Assembly (NCBI GenBank): GCA_027071315.1
Contig: JALSUP010000009.1
Coordinates: 1 to 47,195, forward strand
Length of the DNA stretch: 47,195 nucleotides
Direction of reading: 5' to 3'
DNA from: Sulfurovum sp.
Lineage (GTDB): Bacteria; Campylobacterota; Campylobacteria; Campylobacterales; Sulfurovaceae
Position 1 is the first letter of the stretch. Every line of letters starts with the position of its first letter. The position numbers and the translations under genes were made by a program. A model generated the notes under the pieces. It had not been told where the DNA came from. It worked only from the letters and a program-made list of their open reading frames with translations, and did not search any database. Positions 27,157 to 35,007 of this stretch are shown here, piece by piece.

Positions 27157-28098
27157 ATGTTAGATTGTGCAATTATCGGTGGTGGACCAGCAGGCTTGAC
27201 AGCAGGACTTTACGCAACACGCGGGGGACTTAAAAATGTCAGTTTGTTCGAAATGGGAATGCCCGGCGGGCAGATCACACAGAGTTCTGAAATAGAGAAC
27301 TATCCGGGATTTTTCGAGCACGATAAAACAGGTATGGACTTTATGAATACCTGGCAGGAACAGTGTTTCCATTTTGGTCTCAAACATGAGATGAAAAAAG
27401 TGGAGCGTGTGGCTAAAACAGGTGATCACTTTACAGTGACACTTGAAGGCGGTGAGACAGTAGAAGCACTGACAGTGGTTGTTGGAACAGGTTCTACACC
27501 AAAACGTGCAGGCTTCAAGGGTGAAGATGAATTTTTTGGAAAAGGTGTCAGTACCTGTGCTACCTGTGACGGTTTCTTTTACAAGAACAAACCTGTCACC
27601 GTTCTGGGTGGCGGAGACACAGCTCTGGAAGAGGCATATTACCTTTCCAACATTTGTTCAGATGTCTATGTCGTACACAGAAGAGATGAGTTTAGAGCAG
27701 CACCTCCGACACTTGACAGAGTGATGAGAAAAGAGAACATTCACCTTATTACCGATTCGGTCATTGAACAGGCGGTGGGTGATGCCATGGGTCTGTCAGG
27801 TGTGGACATTAAAAATGTGAAAACAGATGAAATCACACACATGGACAACACAGGACTTTTTGTCTTTGTCGGTCACGATGTCAATAACGCTGTACTTAAA
27901 GATGAAAAGGGTGACTTCATTTGTGACATGAATGACTGGGGACAGGTGATCGTGGATCTCTCTATGAAAACATCGGTTCCAGGTCTTTTTGCCGCGGGTG
28001 ATATGCGTATACAGGCACCTAAGCAGGTGGTTTCAGCAGCAGGTGACGGCTCAGTAGCAGCATTGCAGGTTATTTCATATATTCAAGAACAACAGTAA
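27157..28098 (+). CDS. trxB: Thioredoxin reductase
   Basis: A 313-residue flavoprotein. The FAD site is [19 protein letters not shown], the redox-active disulfide is CATCD near 133-137, the NADPH site is [17 protein letters not shown], and the C-terminal FAD motif is GLFAAGDMR. It transfers electrons from NADPH to thioredoxin. It leads a run with dapB (13-nt gap) and purF (1-nt gap). Confidence 0.95.
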   Translation: MLDCAIIGGGPAGLTAGLYATRGGLKNVSLFEMGMPGGQITQSSEIENYPGFFEHDKTGMDFMNTWQEQCFHFGLKHEMKKVERVAKTGDHFTVTLEGGETVEALTVVVGTGSTPKRAGFKGEDEFFGKGVSTCATCDGFFYKNKPVTVLGGGDTALEEAYYLSNICSDVYVVHRRDEFRAAPPTLDRVMRKENIHLITDSVIEQAVGDAMGLSGVDIKNVKTDEITHMDNTGLFVFVGHDVNNAVLKDEKGDFICDMNDWGQVIVDLSMKTSVPGLFAAGDMRIQAPKQVVSAAGDGSVAALQVISYIQEQQ

Positions 28099-28111
28099 AG
28101 GATCGGGTCAA

Positions 28112-28879
28112 ATGGTAAAAGTAGGTATTGTCGGTAGTACGGGAAGAATGGGGGAACACCTCATTAAAAATGTGATGGAAAATGACGCTTTGGCTTTGGC
28201 TGGAGTACATGTCTTTGATGAACTTAAAGTGACTGTACCAGAAGAGACTTTGGTGACAAACTCTATGAAAGCCTTGCTTGAAGCCTGTGATGTGATCATT
28301 GATTTCTCTGCACCGGTGGCGACACAGGAACTTTGTGAAGCAGCACTCACTAACCCGACACCTTTAGTCATAGCCACGACAGGATTCACGGCACATCAGC
28401 AAAACCTTTTAACAGAAGCTTCAAAGAATATGCCGGTGCTTTACTCTTCCAATATGTCAGCAGGTATTGCCCTCTTAAAGCAGTTGGTTGAGCAGGTTTC
28501 TGCGACACTCAAAGATTTTGATATTGAGATCGTAGAACAGCACCACAGACATAAAGTCGATGCTCCCTCCGGTACAGCTTTGACTTTGGGTGAGTTTGCT
28601 GCCAAAGGCCGCGGACTTGACCTTGATGCGGTACGTGTCTCCGGAAGAGACGGACAGATCGGTGCAAGAACGAAAGATGAAATTGCAGTCATGGCACTGC
28701 GTGGCGGTGACATTGTGGGTCGTCATACGGTTGGTTTCTACAACGATGGTGAGTTTTTAGAGCTTAACCATACGGCAACGAGCAGAGAGACTTTTTCAAA
28801 AGGTGCCATCCGTGCAGCAGCATGGCTTGTGAACCAGGAAAATGGACTCTACTCAATTAATGACTGTTTAGGACTGTAA
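28112..28879 (+). CDS. dapB: 4-hydroxy-tetrahydrodipicolinate reductase
   Basis: A 255-residue enzyme of lysine and peptidoglycan precursor synthesis. It has the nucleotide site VGIVGSTGRMGEHL, DFSAPVATQE, the catalytic EQHHRHKVDAPSGTAL and GARTKDEIAVMALRGGDIVGRHTV. AAGGA lies 8 nt before the ATG. Cotranscription with trxB and purF is likely from the spacing. Confidence 0.95.
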   Translation: MVKVGIVGSTGRMGEHLIKNVMENDALALAGVHVFDELKVTVPEETLVTNSMKALLEACDVIIDFSAPVATQELCEAALTNPTPLVIATTGFTAHQQNLLTEASKNMPVLYSSNMSAGIALLKQLVEQVSATLKDFDIEIVEQHHRHKVDAPSGTALTLGEFAAKGRGLDLDAVRVSGRDGQIGARTKDEIAVMALRGGDIVGRHTVGFYNDGEFLELNHTATSRETFSKGAIRAAAWLVNQENGLYSINDCLGL

Positions 28880-28880
28880 T

Positions 28881-30251
28881 ATGTGTGCAATTGTTGGTGT
28901 GTTCGGTGCAAAAAAAGCGTCTACGGTAGCCTATTACTCTCTCTTTGCGATGCAGCACAGAGGACAGGAAGCCACAGGTATCTCTACGGCAAATGGAGAG
29001 CGTATCTCTATTTATAAAAAGAAAGGGATGGTCTCTGACGTTTTTTCACAAGCAACCTTAGACGGTATGGCAGGTGGCTGTGCTGTAGGACACAACCGTT
29101 ACTCTACTGCGGGTACGGAGTCTGCCGGAGATTCCCAACCGGTGTTTGCCAAGTATAAACTGGGTGAAATCTCTGTGGTGCATAACGGAAACCTTGTCAA
29201 TAAGCATGAAGTACGAAATGAACTCATTGACAGAGGGGCGATCTTCCAAACCGATATGGATACTGAAAATATTATTCACCTGATCGCAAAGTCACAGAAA
29301 GATGCTTTGGTCGATCGTATCAAAGATATGTTGACAAAGATCGAAGGTGCGTACTGTCTGGCAATTCAGAGTCGTTCCAAAATGTTCGTCATTCGTGACC
29401 GTTTTGGTATCCGTCCGCTTTCTCTTGGTAAACTCAAAGACGGTGGCTGGATCGTCGCTTCCGAAACCTGTGCTTTTGAACTTGTCGGTGCAGAATTCGT
29501 ACGTGATGTGAAGCCCGGCGAAATGCTGACTTTTGAAGAGGGTAAAGAGCCAGTTTCTGAGCAGATATTTGAGCCTGACTACCACCCTTGTGCCTTCGAG
29601 TACATTTACTTTGCAAGACCGGACTCCATCATTGACGGTAAGAATGTGTATGCCATGCGTTTGGAAATGGGTAGAAAACTTGCTGAAGAGACACCTATAG
29701 AGGTAGACCTTGTATTGCCTGTGCCTGACTCAGGTGTGGCTGCGGCCAGAGGGTATGCTGATGGACTTGGTGTCCCTTTTGAAATGGGTATTGTAAGAAA
29801 CCACTATGTGGGAAGAACCTTCATTGAACCGACACAGGCGATTCGTGACCTGAAAGTCAAAATGAAGCTCTCTCCGATCAGACATTTGATCGAAGGCAAA
29901 AGAGTAGCCATCATAGATGACTCTCTGGTACGCGGTACGACGTCTAAGCAGATCGTGCGTATGCTTAAAGAAGCAGGGGCTAAAGAGGTACACATGCGTA
30001 TTGCTGCACCGGAGATCAAATTTCCCTGTCGTTACGGGATAGATACTCCAACGAAAGAAGAGCTTATTTCCAGTAGATACACGCCTGAAGAGATCGCTGA
30101 AAATATGGGTGCGGATTCACTTGGATTCTTGTCTGTTGAGGGGCTTACCGAATCATTAGGCAATGATAGAAAGTATTCACTGGTGAGTTTTGACGGGAAG
30201 TATTTTGCCGGCGGAAATGAAGATACACCAGGGTGTGCCGGAGGGTGTTAG
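28881..30251 (+). CDS. purF: Amidophosphoribosyltransferase
   Basis: A 456-residue enzyme for the first step of purine synthesis. The catalytic Cys is at position 2 (MCAIVGVFG), so the nucleophile is exposed after Met removal without a propeptide. The glutaminase motifs are HRGQEATGI and GHNRYSTAG; the PRPP site is VAIIDDSLVRGTTSKQ. A cysteine-rich end (TPGCAGGC) may hold an Fe-S cluster, as in Bacillus PurF. Confidence 0.95.
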   Translation: MCAIVGVFGAKKASTVAYYSLFAMQHRGQEATGISTANGERISIYKKKGMVSDVFSQATLDGMAGGCAVGHNRYSTAGTESAGDSQPVFAKYKLGEISVVHNGNLVNKHEVRNELIDRGAIFQTDMDTENIIHLIAKSQKDALVDRIKDMLTKIEGAYCLAIQSRSKMFVIRDRFGIRPLSLGKLKDGGWIVASETCAFELVGAEFVRDVKPGEMLTFEEGKEPVSEQIFEPDYHPCAFEYIYFARPDSIIDGKNVYAMRLEMGRKLAEETPIEVDLVLPVPDSGVAAARGYADGLGVPFEMGIVRNHYVGRTFIEPTQAIRDLKVKMKLSPIRHLIEGKRVAIIDDSLVRGTTSKQIVRMLKEAGAKEVHMRIAAPEIKFPCRYGIDTPTKEELISSRYTPEEIAENMGADSLGFLSVEGLTESLGNDRKYSLVSFDGKYFAGGNEDTPGCAGGC

Positions 30252-30271
30252 GTATAATAGGCTAATCACGC

Positions 30272-30419
30272 GTAGGTCGGGGTGCCTCACCCCGACAAAA
30301 ATCATACATTCATAAACCAGCCCCAACAGACATCACAAAACATCAATCGATATTTTATTAAGTTACATAGGTAAACATTCATGCCAATTGCATGTCGGGG
30401 TCAGGGGACCCCGACCTAC
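30272..30419. repeat. BIME-like pair of inverted GTAG-headed hairpins, second locus
   Basis: Left unit 30272-30296 is identical to the 18945 unit. Right unit 30394-30419 is a 9-bp stem GTCGGGGTC/GACCCCGAC followed by CTAC. They are separated by 97 nt with no gene. This fills most of the gap between purF and the converging hisIE. Confidence 0.7.
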
Positions 30420-30470
30420 GCGGATTGTGAAAACATATCACAATGTGGGTTCAATGTTGAAATGGGCGTA

Positions 30471-31136
30471 TTATTTCTTCCTGTTCTCTTTCTCTGTGAT
30501 CCCTGACATACCAAAACGTCTTGCCAATTCCTGTTTGACCCTGTCTGGGGAGATTTCTCTGTATCCCAGGCCTACGAGGGTGTGGTAGAGGAGGTCGGCG
30601 GATTCGTAGATGACCTGTTCGTCGCTCTCTTCGTCTATGGCAACACAGACTTCCTCTGCTTCCTCACGAATTTTACTTAACATCAACGCTTTGTCGTCCA
30701 ATAACTTTTTAGTCCATGACTTCTGTTCTGCAGAGGCATTTTTACGTTCCAAGACCGTATGGTAGAGGGTATCGACCACACCATAAATGGCATCGGTATC
30801 GACCTCTTTCTCCAAGATGACCTTGTCTTGCATGACAGAGGTAAAGAAACAGCTTTTTCTGCCTGTGTGACAAGCCACACCGTTCTGTTTGATCTTAAGT
30901 ATGACCGTGTCTGCATCGCAGTCCAGCAGGACATCTTTGACTTCCTGGGTGTGGTTCGAGCTTTCGCCCTTTTTCCAGATGCGCTGTTTGCTTCTGCTGA
31001 AGTAGTGTGCATAGCCTGTCTCAAGTGTGAGATTGTAGGCTTCTTCATTCATATAGGCAAGCATGAGAACGTCGTTTGTCTCAGCGTCTTGTGCAATGGC
31101 AGGGATGAGGGGGTTTTTGTTCCAGTCGATGGTCAT
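30471..31136 (-). CDS. hisI: Bifunctional phosphoribosyl-AMP cyclohydrolase / phosphoribosyl-ATP pyrophosphatase
   Basis: A fusion of about 221 residues. The cyclohydrolase half has MLAYMNEEAY, THYFSRSK-like GYAHYFSRSKQRIWKKGESS and the zinc region DCDADTVILKI...GVACHTGRKSCFF. The pyrophosphatase half has REEAEEVCVAIDEE and ESADLLYH. It catalyses two consecutive steps of histidine synthesis. The track starts at 31190, inside a repeat; the ATG at 31136 has GGAG about 8 nt upstream and begins the family's MTIDW-type start. Confidence 0.92.
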   Translation of the reverse strand: MTIDWNKNPLIPAIAQDAETNDVLMLAYMNEEAYNLTLETGYAHYFSRSKQRIWKKGESSNHTQEVKDVLLDCDADTVILKIKQNGVACHTGRKSCFFTSVMQDKVILEKEVDTDAIYGVVDTLYHTVLERKNASAEQKSWTKKLLDDKALMLSKIREEAEEVCVAIDEESDEQVIYESADLLYHTLVGLGYREISPDRVKQELARRFGMSGITEKENRKK

Positions 31137-31156
31137 GGTGTTTTCTCCGGATATGG

Positions 31157-31219
31157 GGGTAACCACAAGGGATGCCCCTACAGATATCATTATCGTAGGG
31201 GTGCCCCTTGTGGGTACCC
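31157..31219. repeat. REP-like inverted pair, second subfamily
   Basis: Unit 31195-31219 is GTAG, then stem GGGTGCCC/GGGTACCC (one G-T wobble) with loop CTTGT. Unit 31157-31181 is the same design on the opposite strand with a more degenerate stem and the same loop. It lies between hisIE and the SPFH gene. Confidence 0.6.
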
Positions 31220-31228
31220 GTTTATATT

Positions 31229-32332
31229 TTATTGTTCTACTGAAACAGCTCTTTGTGTCTGTGTCTTACCTTTAGTATCTACCCAAATGTTCGGGACGGC
31301 ACCGCCAGGAGTAAGGAAGATCTTTGCATCTCTGTTTACTTTGAGTGCTTCGTTGAATTTCCCCTGTGTCTTGATCTGCTCAAGCTGGAGGAGCTCCGAG
31401 GTAAGTGAAGAGGAGATTAGCTTATTCGCTTTGGCCTGCTCTTCTGCTTCAATACGGATCTTATCTGCTTCACCCTGTGCTTCAATACGGTTTCTCTCTG
31501 CTTCACCTTTGGCGATTTCAGCCGCTTTTTGCGCCATCTGTTTTGCTTTCTCTTTTTGCTGCTCAGCGATCGTTACATCCTGCTTTGCAATTTGTACACG
31601 CTCGATCTGGTCTTTGATCTTCGTTGGAAGGTTGATGGTTCTAAGCTCTACAGAAGCAAGTATCACCGGCTGATTTGGCAGCTCATCTACACTCTGTTTT
31701 ACTTTGGTCTCAATGGCTGCGGCAATTTCATTACGCATTTCAGGAAGCTGCTCTGCTGTGTACTGACCGACAACATCACGTACTACTTCTCTTACTTTCG
31801 AGTTGATGATCTTCTCTTCCCAGCTTGAACCCCATTTTTCAATGGTCGCCGGTGCAGTCTCTGCTTTGAGTCTGTACTGTACGGCGATGTCGATCTTAAC
31901 GGTCAAACCTCTTCTGTCAAGTACGGAAATGGCAGGGTTTCTTCTGAGCCCGCCCTCAAAACCTCTGTATGAGTCACCTAAAGCACCTGTACTGATGTCA
32001 GAGTAGGTAATGAGTCTGATACGGGTGTTGACCGGGATGATCTTCTGCAGTACGGGAATATAGAAGTGCAGACCTGCTTTGAGTGGTGTCTGTTCAAACT
32101 TACCTGTGTTGACCTTGATACCCACTTCACCGGAGTTGATGATGGTAAAAGGTTTTAGGACAAAAAAAGCAAAACCGATCGCGATCAGAATGACGATCCA
32201 CGGTCCCCCTTTTCCCAGATTGTTCAGAGGGTTCTCAAAGTTATTGGAACCGCCGTTGTTGTTACTGTTCGACCCGTTGTTACTGTTAGAGGGTCTTTTC
32301 TTTTTAAAATAGTCATTCATGTCTGCTGGCAT
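31229..32332 (-). CDS. SPFH/prohibitin-family membrane protein (HflK/HflC-like)
   Basis: A 367-residue protein with an Asn-rich, Gly-rich cytoplasmic start, one transmembrane helix (about 45-63), an SPFH domain (about 67-250; IINSGEVGIKVNTGKF, DRRGLTVKIDIAVQYRL) and a long Ala/Glu/Lys coiled coil (about 235-310). Such proteins form membrane rings that regulate FtsH-type proteolysis or membrane domains. No HflC partner is adjacent, so it resembles a stand-alone prohibitin. AAGGA precedes the ATG. Confidence 0.85.
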   Translation of the reverse strand: MPADMNDYFKKKRPSNSNNGSNSNNNGGSNNFENPLNNLGKGGPWIVILIAIGFAFFVLKPFTIINSGEVGIKVNTGKFEQTPLKAGLHFYIPVLQKIIPVNTRIRLITYSDISTGALGDSYRGFEGGLRRNPAISVLDRRGLTVKIDIAVQYRLKAETAPATIEKWGSSWEEKIINSKVREVVRDVVGQYTAEQLPEMRNEIAAAIETKVKQSVDELPNQPVILASVELRTINLPTKIKDQIERVQIAKQDVTIAEQQKEKAKQMAQKAAEIAKGEAERNRIEAQGEADKIRIEAEEQAKANKLISSSLTSELLQLEQIKTQGKFNEALKVNRDAKIFLTPGGAVPNIWVDTKGKTQTQRAVSVEQ

Positions 32333-32362
32333 GCTGTTCCTTTGTGTGTAACGCTCTGTCGC

Positions 32363-32382
32363 GTAGGGTGGGTTTACCCACC
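32363..32382 (+). repeat. REP-like hairpin, single unit
   Basis: GTAG followed by a perfect 7-bp stem GGTGGGT/ACCCACC with a 2-nt loop, between ilvE and the SPFH gene. It could also serve as a weak terminator for ilvE on the minus strand. Confidence 0.55.
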
Positions 32383-32389
32383 ATTTGTT

Positions 32390-33310
32390 TTAATTTATAT
32401 AAGTTAAGTGTTGAATGTAGTCAGGGTTTTTTCCTGCCACGACATCAAAATAGGCTGATTGCAGCTTCTCTGTAATAGGTCCACGGGAACCGGCACCGAT
32501 GATACGGGCATCTATTTCACGGATAGGGGTGACTTCTGCAGCAGTACCGGTAAAGAATGCTTCATCAGCAATATAAACTTCTTCACGCGTAATACGTCTT
32601 CTCTCGACAGGGATACCAAAGTCATTGGCCAGGTCGATCACTGTCTGCTGTGTAATGGATTCAAGTGTATTGTCGGACGGCGGAGTGATGAGTTTTCCGT
32701 CTCTTACCATGAAGAAAGCTGCACCGGATGCCTCGGCAATATACCCCTGGTCATCTCTCAAAAGGGCTTCATCATATCCTGCTTCAACTGCTTCAAACTT
32801 TGCCATTTGTGAGTTGAGATAATTCGCAACAGCCTTGGCTTTACCCATACCAGAAGTATTGGGTGTTCTTGTCATGGAGGAAGTTTTGACTCTTACACCT
32901 TTTTTCAAGCCTTCCTCACCGAGATAGGCACCCCATTTCCATGCAGAAATAGAAACATGTACCGGCGCATCTTTATGGTAAAGTCCCATCACGCCATAGC
33001 CCAGATAGACCAAAGGTCTGATATAGGCACCGTCAAAGAGTTCATTCTTCTGTAAAAGTTCGACTTGGGCAGTATTGAGTTCTTCCCGGCTGAAAGGGAC
33101 ATCCATCAAAGTCATTTTAGAAGAGTTCAGCAATCGTTGAGTGTGCTCGTTCAATTTAAAAATAGCACATCGTCCATCGACTGTTTTGTAGGCTTTGGTT
33201 CCTTCTATGGCACCGTTTCCGTAATGCAGTGTATGTGTAAGAATATGTACTTTAGCTTCATCCCAGGGTACAAATTTACCATCCATCCAAATATATTTTG
33301 CTTTTTCCAT
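32390..33310 (-). CDS. ilvE: Branched-chain amino acid aminotransferase
   Basis: A 306-residue fold type IV PLP enzyme. Motifs are IWMDGKFVPWDEAKVHILTHTLHYG at the start, YIRPLVYLGYG, GKAKAVANYLNS (with the PLP lysine), GYDEALLRD, and DEAFFTGTAAEVTPI near the end. It catalyses the last step of Leu, Ile and Val synthesis. GGAG lies 7 nt before the ATG. Confidence 0.94.
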   Translation of the reverse strand: MEKAKYIWMDGKFVPWDEAKVHILTHTLHYGNGAIEGTKAYKTVDGRCAIFKLNEHTQRLLNSSKMTLMDVPFSREELNTAQVELLQKNELFDGAYIRPLVYLGYGVMGLYHKDAPVHVSISAWKWGAYLGEEGLKKGVRVKTSSMTRTPNTSGMGKAKAVANYLNSQMAKFEAVEAGYDEALLRDDQGYIAEASGAAFFMVRDGKLITPPSDNTLESITQQTVIDLANDFGIPVERRRITREEVYIADEAFFTGTAAEVTPIREIDARIIGAGSRGPITEKLQSAYFDVVAGKNPDYIQHLTYIN

Positions 33311-33396
33311 TTTCTGCTCCGTAACGCACCTCTTATATGAATGAAGGGGTGCATGAAATAATTGGATATTTTAGCCAAAAAGTGGTTAATGGTGGG

Positions 33397-33585
33397 TTAT
33401 GCGAATTTGAGGAAGAGTCCTATAAGAAGAGAGAGCAGTATAGTGGTTCCGATAAGCAGGACATTGTGTACCTTTTCACTCGTTTCTACTTTAGTCTCAA
33501 TAAAATCAACGATCTTCATGGCAGGAAAGGCCATAAAAACCAGCATAACGACGGAAAATACCAGGGTAAGTACAATATTGATCAT
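33397..33585 (-). CDS. Small two-helix membrane protein
   Basis: A 62-residue protein with two hydrophobic helices (about 2-22 and 43-61) joined by a charged loop. The track extends it to 33672 inside the upstream gene, but the ATG at 33585 is 1 nt after that gene's stop and is the sensible start. No family recognised. It shares a transcript with the 127-residue gene, which is driven by the divergent FNR-type promoter. Confidence 0.6.
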   Translation of the reverse strand: MINIVLTLVFSVVMLVFMAFPAMKIVDFIETKVETSEKVHNVLLIGTTILLSLLIGLFLKFA

Positions 33586-33586
33586 C

Positions 33587-33970
33587 TTAGAGTCCGTAGT
33601 AGTTGTGAACGAAATCCAACTCTTTTTTGTTCTGAAGGGAGAGTTTCGCCACTTCTGAGGCATTATTGTCAAGGATCACAAGCGTGCTGCCATCGAGTTT
33701 CAAGTGTGTTTTTGCCCATACTTTTTCCAAATGTGAAAACTCTTTGAAGAAGCTCATGTTATTGGGCTTCTCTTTGAACTCTTTGTCCTCTTTGCTCAAA
33801 ATCTCCAAACCGCCGAAACGTTTCTCTATGTAATAAGGACTGTATTTCTGTACGGTTTTGTAGACACGTTCATTTTTGGCAGCGGGTCTGCTTTGGAAGA
33901 ATGCATCAAGACCAAAGACCAGAAAAGCTAAAAAGAGGGCAAGCGGCAGATATTTTTTAAAAGCGTTCAT
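33587..33970 (-). CDS. Hypothetical membrane-anchored periplasmic protein
   Basis: A 127-residue protein. A hydrophobic segment at about 8-24 is likely an uncleaved anchor; the remainder is charged and should lie in the periplasm. It has no cysteines and no known motif. AAGGT lies before the ATG. The promoter has a TATACT -10 (34000-34005) 22 nt from an FNR-type palindrome shared with the divergent gene at 34097, which links it to denitrification or anoxic regulation by inference. Confidence 0.6.
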   Translation of the reverse strand: MNAFKKYLPLALFLAFLVFGLDAFFQSRPAAKNERVYKTVQKYSPYYIEKRFGGLEILSKEDKEFKEKPNNMSFFKEFSHLEKVWAKTHLKLDGSTLVILDNNASEVAKLSLQNKKELDFVHNYYGL

Positions 33971-33999
33971 AATAACCTTATGTGAAGTTGATTTTTGAA

Positions 34000-34005
34000 A
34001 GTATA
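34000..34005 (-). promoter_or_regulatory. -10 box of the 33970 gene
   Basis: TATACT on the minus strand, separated by exactly 22 nt from the FNR-type palindrome at 34028-34041. Confidence 0.6.
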
Positions 34006-34027
34006 GAAGCTTTTCCCTAAAGATCGC

Positions 34028-34041
34028 TTGATGAATATCAA
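34028..34041. promoter_or_regulatory. FNR/CRP-family box in a divergent promoter
   Basis: TTGATGAATATCAA, a perfect TTGAT-N4-ATCAA site. It lies 22 nt from a -10 on each side (TATACT on the minus strand, TATGAT at 34064-34069 on the plus strand). In both directions the box centre is near -41.5, the class II activation position. Confidence 0.75.
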
Positions 34042-34063
34042 TTGGCTTATATCCAAACTGTGT

Positions 34064-34069
34064 TATGAT
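34064..34069 (+). promoter_or_regulatory. -10 box of the 34097 gene
   Basis: TATGAT, 22 nt downstream of the FNR-type palindrome. Confidence 0.6.
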
Positions 34070-34096
34070 TCTTTAAACAATTTAATAGGTGAAATT

Positions 34097-34462
34097 ATGA
34101 GCAATTTTTTATTTTTAGAGGGTGCATACCTTATACTCGGGGCGATCATTTTACTGGTGACACTTTTTGTCTCTACGCGACCGTTTATGAGTAAAGGTGC
34201 ATGGAAAAAAGGACTTTTCTGGGTCACAGTCGTGCTTGCTGTTATGATCGGTGCACACTACAACCTTACCATGAGTAGAATGGCCGAAGTAAAAGCAGCT
34301 TTTGAGAAAGACCTTCCTATTTTATGTGAAAGCAGAATGCAGCGAAAAGTGGCTCAAACAGTCACCATACAGAAATCAAATGACTGGTTCCTCGAAAACG
34401 ACAACTTCAGCTCTCCGAACTACTCAAGACCGTTCTTCGCGGCACGTTGTATTGTAAAATAA
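34097..34462 (+). CDS. Hypothetical two-helix membrane protein with extracytoplasmic cysteines
   Basis: The ATG at 34097 with AGGTGAAATT upstream gives 121 residues; the track start at 34028 falls on the regulatory palindrome and is not credible. Two hydrophobic segments (about 5-24 and 40-57) precede a soluble C-terminal half. Two cysteines (in PILCES and AARCIVK) could form a disulfide. No family recognised. It is controlled by the divergent FNR-type box and precedes the second nor locus. Confidence 0.65.
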   Translation: MSNFLFLEGAYLILGAIILLVTLFVSTRPFMSKGAWKKGLFWVTVVLAVMIGAHYNLTMSRMAEVKAAFEKDLPILCESRMQRKVAQTVTIQKSNDWFLENDNFSSPNYSRPFFAARCIVK

Positions 34463-34477
34463 CCTTTTACAATACAA
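34447..34477 (+). terminator. Long perfect stem-loop over a stop codon
   Basis: A 13-bp perfect stem (TTGTATTGTAAAA and its complement) with a 5-nt loop that contains most of the TAA stop of the 34097 gene. It probably ends that transcript before the nor promoter, although no T-run follows. Confidence 0.6.
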
Positions 34478-34540
34478 GCGGCCACAACATAACAAAACCT
34501 TCATTTAATCCTTCCCTTTTCTCTCTTTTCCTTCCGTTTC

Positions 34541-34554
34541 TTGATATATGTCAA
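34541..34554. promoter_or_regulatory. FNR/CRP-family box upstream of the norCB-nirS operon
   Basis: TTGATATATGTCAA, matching TTGAY-N4-RTCAA. A CATAAT -10 at 34577-34582 follows after exactly 22 nt. The site is almost the reverse complement of the box before nirF (13 of 14 bases). Confidence 0.72.
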
Positions 34555-34576
34555 TCTTATCGATTTGTTAAACTGT

Positions 34577-34582
34577 CATAAT
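34577..34582 (+). promoter_or_regulatory. -10 box of the norCB-nirS operon
   Basis: CATAAT. The predicted start near 34589 leaves a leader of about 57 nt before the first ATG. Confidence 0.55.
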
Positions 34583-34645
34583 ACTTTCATGCTCGAAGGT
34601 TTTGACCCTTTCAGTTAAAATAGATAAACGACAGGAGTCCATTGG

Positions 34646-34996
34646 ATGGAAAATATGATCATAAGACCAGAGATCGCGTTAGATCAGTTCTTACCGGTTT
34701 TTGTAGAATCGACACTTGTGCTTGTTTTCGGTGTGGGGTATGCAGCAATCATCACCCTTGCCAAAATGGGCTATTTTTCCAAAAAATGGATGGTCGTCGG
34801 ATATCTGTTTTGGGCATTACAAACATATTTCTTGTATGATTTCGCAATGTTGATCCAGAGCAACCACTTTACGATGAAAGTATTGATGGTCACAATGGTG
34901 GCGTATCTTTTTGTTCCGCACCTGTATTTTTACTTGATATCAGCTGCGGACGATCGTTACGAAGATAAAGACGAAATAGTACAAGATACAAAATAA
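34646..34996 (+). CDS. Three-helix membrane protein preceding norC
   Basis: A 116-residue protein with three hydrophobic segments (about 15-38, 47-67 and 76-98) and a charged, acidic tail (DDRYEDKDEI). AGGAG lies 8 nt before the ATG. It is the first gene of the second nor-nirS operon, 11 nt before norC. It does not look like NorE or NorF. It may be an assembly factor or extra subunit of this NO reductase, which is inference from position only. Confidence 0.7.
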   Translation: MENMIIRPEIALDQFLPVFVESTLVLVFGVGYAAIITLAKMGYFSKKWMVVGYLFWALQTYFLYDFAMLIQSNHFTMKVLMVTMVAYLFVPHLYFYLISAADDRYEDKDEIVQDTK

Positions 34997-35007
34997 AAGG
35001 AGGACAC

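Noticed and set aside
18945-30419. Possible CRISPR repeats (identical 25-nt units)
   Set aside because: Copies are isolated inverted pairs thousands of bases apart, not regularly spaced direct repeats with spacers, and no cas genes are present.
30759-31673. 304-residue plus-strand ORF across hisIE and the SPFH gene
   Set aside because: It runs antisense to two recognisable genes and through a REP-like repeat; its Ser/Cys/Phe-rich composition is typical of a shadow frame.
33337-33747. 136-residue plus-strand ORF beside ilvE
   Set aside because: It is antisense to the two small membrane genes that have a convincing promoter and tight 1-nt spacing.
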